A stretch of DNA of 64,000 nucleotides. Origin: Conexibacter stalactiti. Lineage in GTDB: Bacteria; Actinomycetota; Thermoleophilia; Solirubrobacterales; Solirubrobacteraceae. The position numbers and the translations under genes are program-made. The DNA lies in assembly GCF_035967765.1 (NCBI RefSeq), contig NZ_JAYWIT010000015.1; one strand, 5' to 3'. Positions within the stretch are counted from its first letter, which is position 1, and each line of letters opens with the position of its first letter. Shown in pieces: positions 24,353 to 31,987 of this stretch. The notes beneath the pieces are model-generated. The model was given only the letters and a program-made list of their open reading frames with translations, had not been told where the DNA came from and did no database searches.

Positions 24353-26167
24353 GTGAGCATCACCGAGACCGACGCCCCCCCGACCCGCCACGAGAAACTC
24401 CTGGCCTGGGTCGAAGAGGTCGCCGCTTTGACCCAGCCGGACCGCATCCACTGGTGCGACGGCTCCGCCGAGGAGTACGACCGCCTCGCGCAGGAGCTGG
24501 TCGACGCCGGCACGTTCGAGCGCCTCTCCGACGCGAAGCGCCCGAACTCGTACCTGGCGCTGTCGGACCCGGGCGACGTCGCCCGCGTCGAGGACCGCAC
24601 GTTCATCTGCTCGGCGTCGGAGGACGACGCCGGGCCGACGAACAACTGGCGCGACCCCGACGAGATGCGCGCCCACCTCGACGGCCTCTTCAAGGGGTCG
24701 ATGCGCGGGCGCACGATGTACGTCGTGCCGTTCTCGATGGGGCCGCTCGGCTCCGAGATCGCGCACATCGGCGTGCAGCTGACCGACTCGGCGTACGTCG
24801 CCGTGTCGATGCGGATCATGACCCGGATGGGCAAGGGCGCGCTCGACGTGCTCGGCGACGACGGTCACTTCGTGCCGTGCGTCCACTCCGTCGGCGCGCC
24901 GCTGGCGGCGGGCGAGAAGGACGTCGCGTGGCCGTGCAACGCGGACAACAAGTACATCGTCCACTTCCCCGAGACGCGCCAGATCTGGTCGTTCGGCTCC
25001 GGCTACGGCGGCAACGCCCTGCTCGGCAAGAAGTGCTTCGCGCTGCGGATCGCCTCCGTGATGGCACGTGACGAGGGCTGGCTCGCGGAGCACATGCTGA
25101 TCCTCAAGCTGACCTCGCCCGAGGGCGTCGTGAAGTACGTCACGGGCGCCTTCCCGTCGGCCTGCGGCAAGACCAACCTCGCGATGCTGATCCCGACGCT
25201 CGAAGGCTGGACGGTCGAGACGATCGGCGACGACATCGCCTGGATGAAGTTCGGCGAGGACGGCCGCCTCTACGCGGTCAACCCCGAGGCCGGCTTCTTC
25301 GGCGTCGCGCCGGGCACCAGCGCGAAGACGAACCCGAACGCGATCGCCACCGCGCGTGAGAACGCGATCTTCACCAACGTCGCCAGAACCGCTGACGGCG
25401 ACATCTGGTGGGAGGACCTGACCGAGGAGCCGCCGGCCGGGCTGACCGACTGGCACGGCAACCCGTGGACGCCGGAGTCCGGCAGACCGGCCGCGCACCC
25501 GAACTCGCGCTTCACGGTCCCGGCCGATCAGGACCCGGCGATCGCGCCCGAGTGGGAGGACCCGGCCGGCGTGCCGATCGACGCCTTCCTCTTCGGCGGC
25601 CGCCGCTCCAGCGTCGTGCCGCTCGTGCACGAGGCGTACGACTGGGACCATGGTGTCTTCCTCGGCGCGACGATGGCGTCGGAGACGACCGCCGCGGCGA
25701 CCGGCGCGGTCGGCAGACTGCGGCGCGACCCGTTCGCGCAGCTCCCGTTCGCCGGGTACCACATGGGCGACTACATCGGCCACTGGCTGGAGATCGGGCG
25801 GCGCGAAGGCGCGCAGCTGCCGAAGATCTTCTACGTCAACTGGTTCCGCAAGGACGAGGACGGGCGCTGGCTGTGGCCCGGCTTCGGCGAGAACAGCCGC
25901 GTGCTGAAGTGGGTCTTCGAGCGCACGGCCGGCAGCGACGCCGGCGTCGAGACGCCGATCGGCATCCTGCCGACCCCGGACGCGCTCGACACCGACGGCC
26001 TCGACATCTCCGCCGCCGATCTCGCGGAGCTGCTGAAGGTCGACGCCGAGGAGTGGAAGGCCGAGCTGCCCTCCATCCGCGAGCACCTGGAGAAGTTCGG
26101 CGACCGCCTGCCGAACGAGATGCGCCAGCAGGTCGACGCGCTGCAAGCGCGTCTGGACGCCGCTTAG
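24353..26167 (+). CDS. pckG: GTP-dependent phosphoenolpyruvate carboxykinase
   Basis: A 604-residue enzyme converting oxaloacetate and GTP to PEP, GDP and CO2. The kinase-1/P-loop and reactive cysteine are in FPSACGKTNLAML near residue 265; the GTP-class signatures GFFGVAPGTS and the FGGRRSSVVPLV region are present. Length is normal for the GTP class. The GTG at 24353 is chosen because GAGGGAG lies 5 nt upstream; an in-frame ATG 30 nt earlier has no site. A strong 11-bp terminator follows. Placed after lyase and MaoC genes, it fits gluconeogenesis from C2 assimilation. Confidence 0.97.
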   Translation: MSITETDAPPTRHEKLLAWVEEVAALTQPDRIHWCDGSAEEYDRLAQELVDAGTFERLSDAKRPNSYLALSDPGDVARVEDRTFICSASEDDAGPTNNWRDPDEMRAHLDGLFKGSMRGRTMYVVPFSMGPLGSEIAHIGVQLTDSAYVAVSMRIMTRMGKGALDVLGDDGHFVPCVHSVGAPLAAGEKDVAWPCNADNKYIVHFPETRQIWSFGSGYGGNALLGKKCFALRIASVMARDEGWLAEHMLILKLTSPEGVVKYVTGAFPSACGKTNLAMLIPTLEGWTVETIGDDIAWMKFGEDGRLYAVNPEAGFFGVAPGTSAKTNPNAIATARENAIFTNVARTADGDIWWEDLTEEPPAGLTDWHGNPWTPESGRPAAHPNSRFTVPADQDPAIAPEWEDPAGVPIDAFLFGGRRSSVVPLVHEAYDWDHGVFLGATMASETTAAATGAVGRLRRDPFAQLPFAGYHMGDYIGHWLEIGRREGAQLPKIFYVNWFRKDEDGRWLWPGFGENSRVLKWVFERTAGSDAGVETPIGILPTPDALDTDGLDISAADLAELLKVDAEEWKAELPSIREHLEKFGDRLPNEMRQQVDALQARLDAA

Positions 26168-26173
26168 GACGCA

Positions 26174-26200
26174 CCCGCCCCGGCACGCGGCCGGGGCGGG
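26174..26200. terminator. Bidirectional intrinsic terminator after pckG
   Basis: CCCGCCCCGGC pairs perfectly with GCCGGGGCGGG (11 bp) around loop ACGCG, between convergent pckG and the TerB-COQ4 gene. Confidence 0.85.
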
Positions 26201-26215
26201 GCCATTGACCTCTCG

Positions 26216-27184
26216 CTACGCCAGCAGCTCCTGCGCCACCGGCGGCAGGTCGTACGCTGCGCGCAGCTCCTCGAGGTCGACCTCCGTCGCGCCCCAGAAG
26301 TCCCACTCGGCGGCGACGATGTCGGTGCTCATCGCGGCGCCGCGATCCCACGCGGTCCAGAAGCGGCGCGGCTCGAAGTAGCCCGTCGCCGCGCCGGCGA
26401 TGTCGTTGAGGTGGATCCCCAGGTGCCAGCTGAACAGCACCGGCAGCACCTCCGCGGCCATCGGATGGTCGGGGTGCATCGCGCCGATGAAGGTCGAGAC
26501 GCACAGCTCGCCGAGCTGCGAGGTCGAGTAGCCGCTCAGCACGTGCGAGGAGTCGTGCGGCGTCGTGAAGCCCTCGGCGAGGCCGCCCGGGTTGCCGGGG
26601 AAGGCGAAGCCGTGGCTGACGAAGTGCTCGTGGAAGGCGTGGCCGAAGGTGTTCGGCGGCAGCTGTCCGAGCGCCGCGTATCTCGCCTCCAACGCCGCGT
26701 CGGGAGCGTCTCTGTACGGCAGGAAGGGGGCGATCGCGTCGCTGTCGATCCCCGCCGTCTCCAGCTGGGGGAACGACTCGGCGTTCTTGCGCACGATGCA
26801 CGCCGCCGCCTGCGCGACCTCGCCCGCGGCCGTCTCGGCGAGGATCCGCAGGTAGTCCTCGTCGCTGCCGAGCGCGTCGGCGAACTGCTGCACGAGCGCG
26901 GTCTTCTCCGCGTCGATGCGGCCGCCGACGAGCGACATCACCGCCAGCAGCCGCACCGCCTGCTGCGCGTCGTCGTGGCTCAGCAGCGCGTCGGCGAGCT
27001 GCTGCGGCTCGCGCGGCGTGATGGTGTCGGCGTCGCCGGGGTCGCGCCCGAGCACGATCTGCGCGCAGGCGGCGATCGTCTGCCGGTCGATCGGCGCGAC
27101 GCCGTCGTCGCCGTGCGCGAGCGCGATCGCGCGCATCGCGCCGAGGATCGCGTCGGACTGGGGGCGGGCGACGCGCAGGATCAT
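26216..27184 (-). CDS. TerB-like plus COQ4-like fusion protein
   Basis: A 322-residue protein in two parts. Residues 1-130 are helical with the acidic GGRIDAEK turn seen in TerB-like domains. About residues 170-310 carry H210-D211-x2-H214-x11-E226 (TTPHDSSHVLSGYSTSQLGE), exactly the HDxxHx11E metal motif of COQ4, which acts in ubiquinone-ring decarboxylation in mitochondria and proteobacteria. Actinobacteria normally use menaquinone, so the substrate here is open. The start overlaps the stop of the upstream 95-residue gene (ATGA), implying coupling. Assignment rests on the metal motif and its surroundings. Confidence 0.7.
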   Translation of the reverse strand: MILRVARPQSDAILGAMRAIALAHGDDGVAPIDRQTIAACAQIVLGRDPGDADTITPREPQQLADALLSHDDAQQAVRLLAVMSLVGGRIDAEKTALVQQFADALGSDEDYLRILAETAAGEVAQAAACIVRKNAESFPQLETAGIDSDAIAPFLPYRDAPDAALEARYAALGQLPPNTFGHAFHEHFVSHGFAFPGNPGGLAEGFTTPHDSSHVLSGYSTSQLGELCVSTFIGAMHPDHPMAAEVLPVLFSWHLGIHLNDIAGAATGYFEPRRFWTAWDRGAAMSTDIVAAEWDFWGATEVDLEELRAAYDLPPVAQELLA

Positions 27185-27468
27185 CGCGCGACCGCCGCGG
27201 CGACCTCGCGCACGAACGGCTCGACGGCCGGCCAGCGCTCCTCCTGCACCCACAGGCGGCAGCCGCCGCCGCTGCGGCGGCCGGGCGCGCACGAGAAGGC
27301 GACCTCGCGGACGCCCTTGCGGTTGGGGTCGCCGACCTCCACGTAGAGCATCCCGGTGATCATCCGCGTGGTGCTGGCGAGCCGTTCGGTGAACAGCTCC
27401 AGCACCCGCCCGTCGAAGGTCATGATCACGGGGCCCTGCACCGGATCGTCGTGCACGAGGTCGGACAT
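27181..27468 (-). CDS. Conserved hypothetical protein coupled to TerB-COQ4 gene
   Basis: A 95-residue protein starting MSDLVHDDPVQGPVIM, with beta-rich pattern (VIMTFDGRVLELFTERL, MLYVEVGDPNRKGVREVAF) and one or two Cys. No family recognised. Its TGA overlaps the ATG of the TerB-COQ4 gene by 3-4 nt, so the two proteins are probably made in fixed ratio and may act together. No Shine-Dalgarno or TANNNT element is obvious at the chosen ATG, so the start could lie slightly upstream. Confidence 0.65.
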   Translation of the reverse strand: MSDLVHDDPVQGPVIMTFDGRVLELFTERLASTTRMITGMLYVEVGDPNRKGVREVAFSCAPGRRSGGGCRLWVQEERWPAVEPFVREVAAAVAR

Positions 27469-27520
27469 GCGCGCAAGCGTGACAGGGGCGGCGGATGGGG
27501 GACGCACTAGCATCCGGCCG

Positions 27521-28264
27521 ATGTTCGACCACGTCACCGTCCGCGTCGGCGACCGCAACGCAGCCGAACGCCTCTACGGCGCGGCGCTCGCGTCGCTTGG
27601 GATCACGCAGACCGGCCGCGACGACGAGTTCGTCCAGTGGGGCGACTTCTCGATCGCGGGGGCGAAGCCGGGCAAGCCGGCGACCCACCGGCTGCACGTC
27701 GGCTTCGTCGCGCCGTCACGGGCGCACGTCGACCAGTTCCACGCCGACGGGCTGGCGGCCGGCGGCGTCGACGACGGCGCGCCCGGTCCGCGGCCGCAGT
27801 ACCGCGACGACTACTACGGCGGCTTCCTGCGCGATCGCGACGACAACAGCGTGGAGGCGGTCGTCCACGGCGCGCTGCGCGCCGACGGCCACGTCGACCA
27901 CCTGTGGGTCCGCGTCGCCGACCTCGCCGCCGCGCGGCGCTTCTACGACACGGTCGCGCCGTTCGCGCGGATCGAGCTGGCGGCCGAGCTGCCCGGCCGG
28001 ATCCGCTACTCGCGCGCCGACGGCGGCGGCGGGGGATCGCTCTCGCTCGTCGCGGACGGGCCGCCGACGGAGGGCGTCCACCTCGCCTTCCCGGCGCCCG
28101 ACAGGGCCACCGTCGACGCCTTCCACGCCGCGGCGGTCGCGGCCGGCTACCGCGACGACGGCGCGCCTGGCCCGCGCCCGCGGTACGCGCCCGGCTACTA
28201 CGGCGGCTTCGTGCTCGATCCGGACGGGAACAGCGTCGAGCTGGTCCACTACGGCGCCGCCTGA
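27521..28264 (+). CDS. Tandem VOC (glyoxalase-like) domain protein
   Basis: A 247-residue protein built from two vicinal-oxygen-chelate domains (about 1-118 and 122-247). Both halves contain the same PGPRPxYxxxYYGGFxxDxDxNSVE motif near their ends, so they arose by duplication. VOC proteins use His/Glu metal ligands for dioxygenase, lyase or antibiotic-binding roles; the particular function is not predictable. TAGCAT (27508-27513) ends 7 nt before the ATG with no Shine-Dalgarno, suggesting a leaderless mRNA. Ends 15 nt from the convergent TetR gene. Confidence 0.88.
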   Translation: MFDHVTVRVGDRNAAERLYGAALASLGITQTGRDDEFVQWGDFSIAGAKPGKPATHRLHVGFVAPSRAHVDQFHADGLAAGGVDDGAPGPRPQYRDDYYGGFLRDRDDNSVEAVVHGALRADGHVDHLWVRVADLAAARRFYDTVAPFARIELAAELPGRIRYSRADGGGGGSLSLVADGPPTEGVHLAFPAPDRATVDAFHAAAVAAGYRDDGAPGPRPRYAPGYYGGFVLDPDGNSVELVHYGAA

Positions 28265-28279
28265 GCGCGCCGCCGGGGC

Positions 28280-28939
28280 TCACTCCGCGGGCGCCGCCAG
28301 CAGTCCGATCAGCAGCGCGAGCTGCTCGCCGTAGCGCGCGGCGAACTCGGCGGAGTCCGGTTCGAGTCCGGTGAAGCGGCGCACGTCGCCGGGGAAGCTG
28401 ACGCCGGCGCTCGCCGCGCCCTGCAGTGCGAGCATCACGAAGGCGGGGTCGAGGCGAGGATCGAGCTCGCCGGCCTGCTGGCGACGGCGCAGGTCGGCGA
28501 CCTCGGGCGGCTCCTCGCCGTCGGCCCCTTCCGCGGCGACGGCGGCGGGCAGCGTGGCGTCCTCCATGCACTCGCGCACGAACAGGCGCGTCAGATCGCG
28601 CTGCTCGACGCTCACGCGGGCGTACGTCGCGACCAGCTCGCCGAGCGGCATCGAGGGGTCGGCGAACTCGCGCTCCTGCGCCAGCCAGCGCTCCGCGAGC
28701 GCGTCGTAGAGACCCTGCTTGCCGTCGAAGTGGTAGGAGATCAGCTGCTTGTTGACGCCGGCGCGAGCGGCGATCTCGCTGACGCGCGCGCCGGCGATCC
28801 CCTTCGCCGCGAACTCGGTCAGCGCCGCGTCGAGCAGCGCCTGGCGGGTGCGCTCCGGGTCGCGCGGCGCGCCCGCGCGGCGACCGCGGCCGCGCGCGGC
28901 GCCCGCCGGCTCCGCTGCCTTCGATCTCTCATCGCTCAT
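28280..28939 (-). CDS. TetR-family transcriptional regulator
   Basis: A 219-residue TetR regulator. After a basic Gly/Arg-rich leader (about 1-30), the HTH is at about 40-75 (GIAGARVSEIAARAGVNKQLISYHF); the ligand-binding helices follow. TAGGCT ends 8 nt before the ATG at 28939, which selects this start over in-frame ATGs upstream. Divergent from the DUF5701 gene across 79 bp that hold a 9-bp inverted repeat and a TTGACA promoter, so it most likely represses that gene and itself. The inducer is unknown. Confidence 0.9.
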   Translation of the reverse strand: MSDERSKAAEPAGAARGRGRRAGAPRDPERTRQALLDAALTEFAAKGIAGARVSEIAARAGVNKQLISYHFDGKQGLYDALAERWLAQEREFADPSMPLGELVATYARVSVEQRDLTRLFVRECMEDATLPAAVAAEGADGEEPPEVADLRRRQQAGELDPRLDPAFVMLALQGAASAGVSFPGDVRRFTGLEPDSAEFAARYGEQLALLIGLLAAPAE

Positions 28940-28970
28940 CTGCGCGAAGCCTACCGCCCCGAGCGGCGAA

Positions 28971-29007
28971 TCATCCATCTGGTTGACAATTTCATCCGGA
29001 TGGATGA
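28971..29007. promoter_or_regulatory. Probable TetR operator
   Basis: TCATCCATC (28971-28979) and GATGGATGA (28999-29007) form a perfect 9-bp inverted repeat. Inside it the 10-bp palindrome CATCCGGATG (28993-29002) covers the spacer of the DUF5701 promoter. Binding would block that promoter. Confidence 0.65.
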
Positions 29008-29011
29008 GAAT
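28983..29011 (+). promoter_or_regulatory. Promoter of the DUF5701 gene
   Basis: Perfect -35 TTGACA (28983-28988), 17-bp spacer, -10 GAGAAT (29006-29011), then 7 nt to the ATG at 29019. The transcript would begin at or next to the start codon. Confidence 0.65.
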
Positions 29012-29018
29012 GCTCGCC

Positions 29019-29702
29019 ATGCGCGCCGAGTTGACAGAGATCCCCGCGGTCCTCAGTGCCGCCACCGAGTTCGAGCATCAGGTCGAGACGCTGATCGCGA
29101 AGGGCTACGCCTGGACGGCCGGGCTGACCGACGAGCAGTTCCGCGCGCTGGTCGCGCCGCTCGCCGCCCATGTCGCCGAGCTGCCGGGCCCTCCCGCGCT
29201 TCCGGAGGCGCCCGGCGAGCCGCCGCGGCCGATCCCGTTCGTGCTCGTCGTCGACCGCACGCTCGTCGCGCCGATGCGCGCCGCGGAGCAGATCGAGCGC
29301 CGCGGCCGCAGGGCGATCGTGACGATGCTGACCGCGGAGGACCTCGACGCCTTCACGCCGATCGAGTCGGTCACGCCGCCGGCCGGCGGCGCTTACCTGC
29401 TGCTCGACGTCGACCTCGGCTGGTCGACGAGGAACGATCCGCCCGCCCGCGCGCTGCCGCTGCTGGAGGCGCAGGGCCGCTCGCCGCTGACGCTGGAGGA
29501 GGGGATCGCGCTCGTCACCCACCAGCCGGAGGCGGTCGCGACCAACGCCGGCTTCTCGCTGCTGGGCTCGCGCCGCGGCGACCGCAGAGTGACGGCGATG
29601 TGGATCAGCAGAGGCAGCCCGAAGCTCGGCTGGTGCTTTGCCGGCGCGCCGCACACGTGGCTCGGCTCCGCGTCGTGCGGCGGGCGGGTGGGGCTGGCTT
29701 AG
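29019..29702 (+). CDS. DUF5701 family protein
   Basis: A 227-residue protein with the hallmarks of the actinobacterial DUF5701 family: FEHQVETLIAKGYAWTAGLT near the start, a TPIESVTPPAGGAYLLLDVD block, EEGIALVTHQPE, and the C-terminal FSLLGSRRGDRRVTAMWISR and WCFAGAPHTWLGSASC segments. The function of this family is not known to me. The start at 29019 is taken because the -10 lies 7 nt upstream, though ATGs at 29004 and 29010 are in frame. Controlled by the divergent TetR. The stop overlaps the convergent ogt gene by 4 nt. Confidence 0.8.
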   Translation: MRAELTEIPAVLSAATEFEHQVETLIAKGYAWTAGLTDEQFRALVAPLAAHVAELPGPPALPEAPGEPPRPIPFVLVVDRTLVAPMRAAEQIERRGRRAIVTMLTAEDLDAFTPIESVTPPAGGAYLLLDVDLGWSTRNDPPARALPLLEAQGRSPLTLEEGIALVTHQPEAVATNAGFSLLGSRRGDRRVTAMWISRGSPKLGWCFAGAPHTWLGSASCGGRVGLA

Positions 29703-30244
29703 AACAGCCGCGCCGTCCCGTCGCCGTGGACGCGCTCCAGCTCCAGCAGCCGCAGCTTCGTCTCGACGCCGCCGCGCGCGGAGAAGCCGCCGGTGCCGCC
29801 GCTGGCGGCGACGATCCGGTGGCACGGCACGACGATCGGCCACGGATTGCGGCCGAGCGCCTGCCCGACCGCGCGCGCGGCGCCCGGATCGGCGCCGAGC
29901 CGCCGCGTCAGCTCGCCGTAGGTGACGGTGCGCCCGGGGCGGACCTCGCGCGCCAGCGCGTAGACGGCCCGCGCGAACTCTGGCAGCTCGCGATCGTCGA
30001 GCGCGACGTCGGCGAGGTCGTCATCAGCGCCGTCCAGCAGCGCGACGATCCCGTCGCGGGCGCGCTGAGCGGCCGGCGTCAGCGGCAGCGGCAGCGCGCG
30101 CGGCGCGAATCGCACCAGCCGCGCGCGGGTCCGGTCGGCGTCGCCCTCCGGCAATTGCACGGCGACGAGGCCGTGGTCGTTCCAGGCGATCCCGCAGGCG
30201 CCGAGCGCCGTCTCGAAGATCGCGAAGCCGTGCTGCTCCTCCAT
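29699..30244 (-). CDS. ogt: Methylated-DNA-[protein]-cysteine S-methyltransferase
   Basis: A 181-residue DNA-repair methyltransferase that accepts O6-alkyl groups from guanine onto C141 in the VVPCHRIVAASG active site; the N-terminal domain is short. TVTYGELTRRLG is the DNA-binding helix region with the conserved Tyr. TAGCGT lies 8 nt upstream of the ATG with no Shine-Dalgarno. It ends inside the last codon of the convergent DUF5701 gene. Single-gene unit, no Ada regulatory domain. Confidence 0.95.
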   Translation of the reverse strand: MEEQHGFAIFETALGACGIAWNDHGLVAVQLPEGDADRTRARLVRFAPRALPLPLTPAAQRARDGIVALLDGADDDLADVALDDRELPEFARAVYALAREVRPGRTVTYGELTRRLGADPGAARAVGQALGRNPWPIVVPCHRIVAASGGTGGFSARGGVETKLRLLELERVHGDGTARLF

Positions 30245-30261
30245 CGCGACCGACGCTAGCA

Positions 30262-30301
30262 GCGGCGGCGGCCGGTCCGTCCGGATCCGGCGCGCCGCCG
30301 C
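30262..30301. terminator. GC-rich hairpin between ogt and FKBP gene
   Basis: GCGGCGGC (30262-30269) pairs with GCCGCCGC (30294-30301); CCGG copies inside can extend it. Probably terminates the FKBP transcript on the minus strand. Confidence 0.4.
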
Positions 30302-30314
30302 GAGACGGCTGCGC

Positions 30315-30695
30315 TCAGCGCACGCCGATCAGGTCGACGACGAAGACGAGCGTCTCGTCGGGACCGATCACGCCGCCGGCGCCGCGCTTGCCGTAGCCGA
30401 GCAGCGGCGGGATCGTGATCTTGCGCCGGCCGCCGACCTTCATCCCTCTGACGCCCTCGTCCCAGCCCTGGATCACCTGACCCTGGCCGAGGCCGAACTT
30501 GAAGGTGTCGCCGCGATCCCAGGAGGCGTCGAACTGCTGGCCGTTGGACCACGAGTGGCCGACGTAGTGGACCTCGACGATCTTGCCGGCGACCGCCTCG
30601 TCGCCGTCGCCGACGACGATGTCGTCGATCTCCAGCTGGTAGGAGGGCGGCGTGTCGGCCGGGATCTCGACGGTGGGCTTCTCGTTCGTGCTCAT
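30315..30695 (-). CDS. FKBP-type peptidyl-prolyl cis-trans isomerase
   Basis: A 126-residue cytosolic FKBP domain. The family pattern is clear: VHYVGxxxxxGxxFDASWDRG, F-K-F-x-L-G-x-G-Q-V-I-x-G-W-D-x-G, and IPPLLGYGKRG...PDETLVFVVDL, with aromatic pocket residues in place. It accelerates prolyl isomerisation in protein folding. No signal peptide or lipobox. TATCGT lies 6 nt upstream of the ATG, indicating a leaderless transcript. Confidence 0.95.
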   Translation of the reverse strand: MSTNEKPTVEIPADTPPSYQLEIDDIVVGDGDEAVAGKIVEVHYVGHSWSNGQQFDASWDRGDTFKFGLGQGQVIQGWDEGVRGMKVGGRRKITIPPLLGYGKRGAGGVIGPDETLVFVVDLIGVR

Positions 30696-30740
30696 GCCGC
30701 CACGATAGCCGCGACGGCCCTCCGCACCGGCGGCGACCCG

Positions 30741-31313
30741 CTAGTGCGGGTCGTCGCTCGACGAGGCCGGCGGGCGCGACTCCTCCGCCAGCGAGGTGAT
30801 CGCGAGCGCGCCGCGGGCGGCGGTCTCGAGCACCTCGGTCGCCTCCTCGGCCGAGCGCGCGTACAGCTCGACGAGCAGGTGGACGACGATCTGGTCGTCG
30901 TCGTGCTTGTGGAAGCGCACGTGCGTGAAGAACTCGCGCGTGCCGTGGTCGCCGAAGGCGGCGTATGACAGCGCGTCCCCGGCTTCGGGCCCGGAGCAGG
31001 TCTCGACGTCGTCGGCGTCGACCGTTACGGTGCACGAGGCGACCCACGGCGTGCCGGCGACCATCCGCTCCCAGCGATCCTCGATCGGCTCCACCCGTCC
31101 GTTGTGGAACCCGAGGTGCGGCTGGTCGTGCATGCAGTCGAGGCACTGCACGACGGCCTCCTGCATCTCGTCGACGACCTCCGCGCGCTCGCCCGTCTGC
31201 GGGTCGATGCGGTGGATGCCCTCGTAGTGGACCTGGACCTCGAGATTCTGCGACCAGCAGCGGTAGCAGCGAAGCCAGCTCCGGACGGTCTCCTGATCTG
31301 TGGAACCTTCCAT
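30741..31313 (-). CDS. Hypothetical protein with zinc-ribbon-like cysteine pairs
   Basis: A 190-residue protein. Two CxxC pairs, C16/C19 (LRCYRCWSQN) and one about 40 residues later (VQCLDCMHD), could bind zinc as a ribbon; the rest mixes beta strands and an acidic helical tail that could be a ligand-binding domain (CTVTVDADDVET, FFTHVRFHKHDDDQIVVHLL). No family recognised. TAGAAT (31322-31327, minus strand) ends 8 nt before the ATG, a strong -10 for a leaderless mRNA. It is divergent from mobA. Confidence 0.65.
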   Translation of the reverse strand: MEGSTDQETVRSWLRCYRCWSQNLEVQVHYEGIHRIDPQTGERAEVVDEMQEAVVQCLDCMHDQPHLGFHNGRVEPIEDRWERMVAGTPWVASCTVTVDADDVETCSGPEAGDALSYAAFGDHGTREFFTHVRFHKHDDDQIVVHLLVELYARSAEEATEVLETAARGALAITSLAEESRPPASSSDDPH

Positions 31314-31375
31314 TCGAGAGGATTCTATTCTCCCCGGTGCGGCGGGAGCACCCGCCCTGGACCAGGAGCGCCGCT

Positions 31376-31981
31376 TTGGGCGATCGAAAGGGACCGATCG
31401 GGGTCGTGCTGGCGGGCGGGAGCGGCCGCCGGATCGGCGGTGGGAAGGCCGTCGTGGAGCTGCACGGGCGCCCGCTCGTGAGCTATCCCGTCGGCGTCCT
31501 GCAGGCGGCGCTGGGCCGCGTCGCGGTCGTCGCGAAGGCCGACACGGAGCTGCCGCCGCTGCCCGGCGTCGAGATCTGGACCGAGCCGGAGGAGCCGCGC
31601 CACCCGCTCGCGGGGATCGTCCACGCGCTCGACGGCGCGCAGGGCCGCGCGGTCGTCGTCGCCGCCGGCGACATGCCGTTCCTGACCGAGCAGCTCGTGC
31701 GTCACGTCGCGACCGCGGAGGCCGGCGGGCGCCCGGCGGTCGTGCCGCGCGCCGGCGGCCGCATGCAGCCGCTGCTGGCCCGCTACGAGCCGCCCGCGCT
31801 GCCGCTGCTGCTGTCCGCGCTGAGCGGTCCGCCGCGGCCGCTGACGGAGGTCGTCGAGCGGCTGGAGCCGCGGCTGCTGGAGGCCGACGGCGACGCCGAG
31901 GCGTTCTTCAACGTCAACCTGCCGGAGGACCTGCTGACGGCGACGGCGATGATGGACCGGACCGATCCAGCTTCGCGATGA
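31376..31981 (+). CDS. mobA: Molybdenum cofactor guanylyltransferase-like nucleotidyltransferase
   Basis: A 201-residue Rossmann-type nucleotidyltransferase. VVLAGGSGRRIGGGKAVVEL is the nucleotide-binding loop with a slightly altered GxxxGG stretch, and AAGDMPFL supplies the metal-binding Asp of MobA. MobA adds GMP to molybdopterin; MobA-like proteins may act on other substrates. The TTG start is chosen because AGGAG (31364-31368) lies 7 nt upstream. moaA is about 2.2 kb away, which supports a molybdenum-cofactor role. It ends 6 nt from the convergent membrane-protein gene. Confidence 0.85.
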   Translation: MGDRKGPIGVVLAGGSGRRIGGGKAVVELHGRPLVSYPVGVLQAALGRVAVVAKADTELPPLPGVEIWTEPEEPRHPLAGIVHALDGAQGRAVVVAAGDMPFLTEQLVRHVATAEAGGRPAVVPRAGGRMQPLLARYEPPALPLLLSALSGPPRPLTEVVERLEPRLLEADGDAEAFFNVNLPEDLLTATAMMDRTDPASR

Positions 31982-31987
31982 CCCGGC

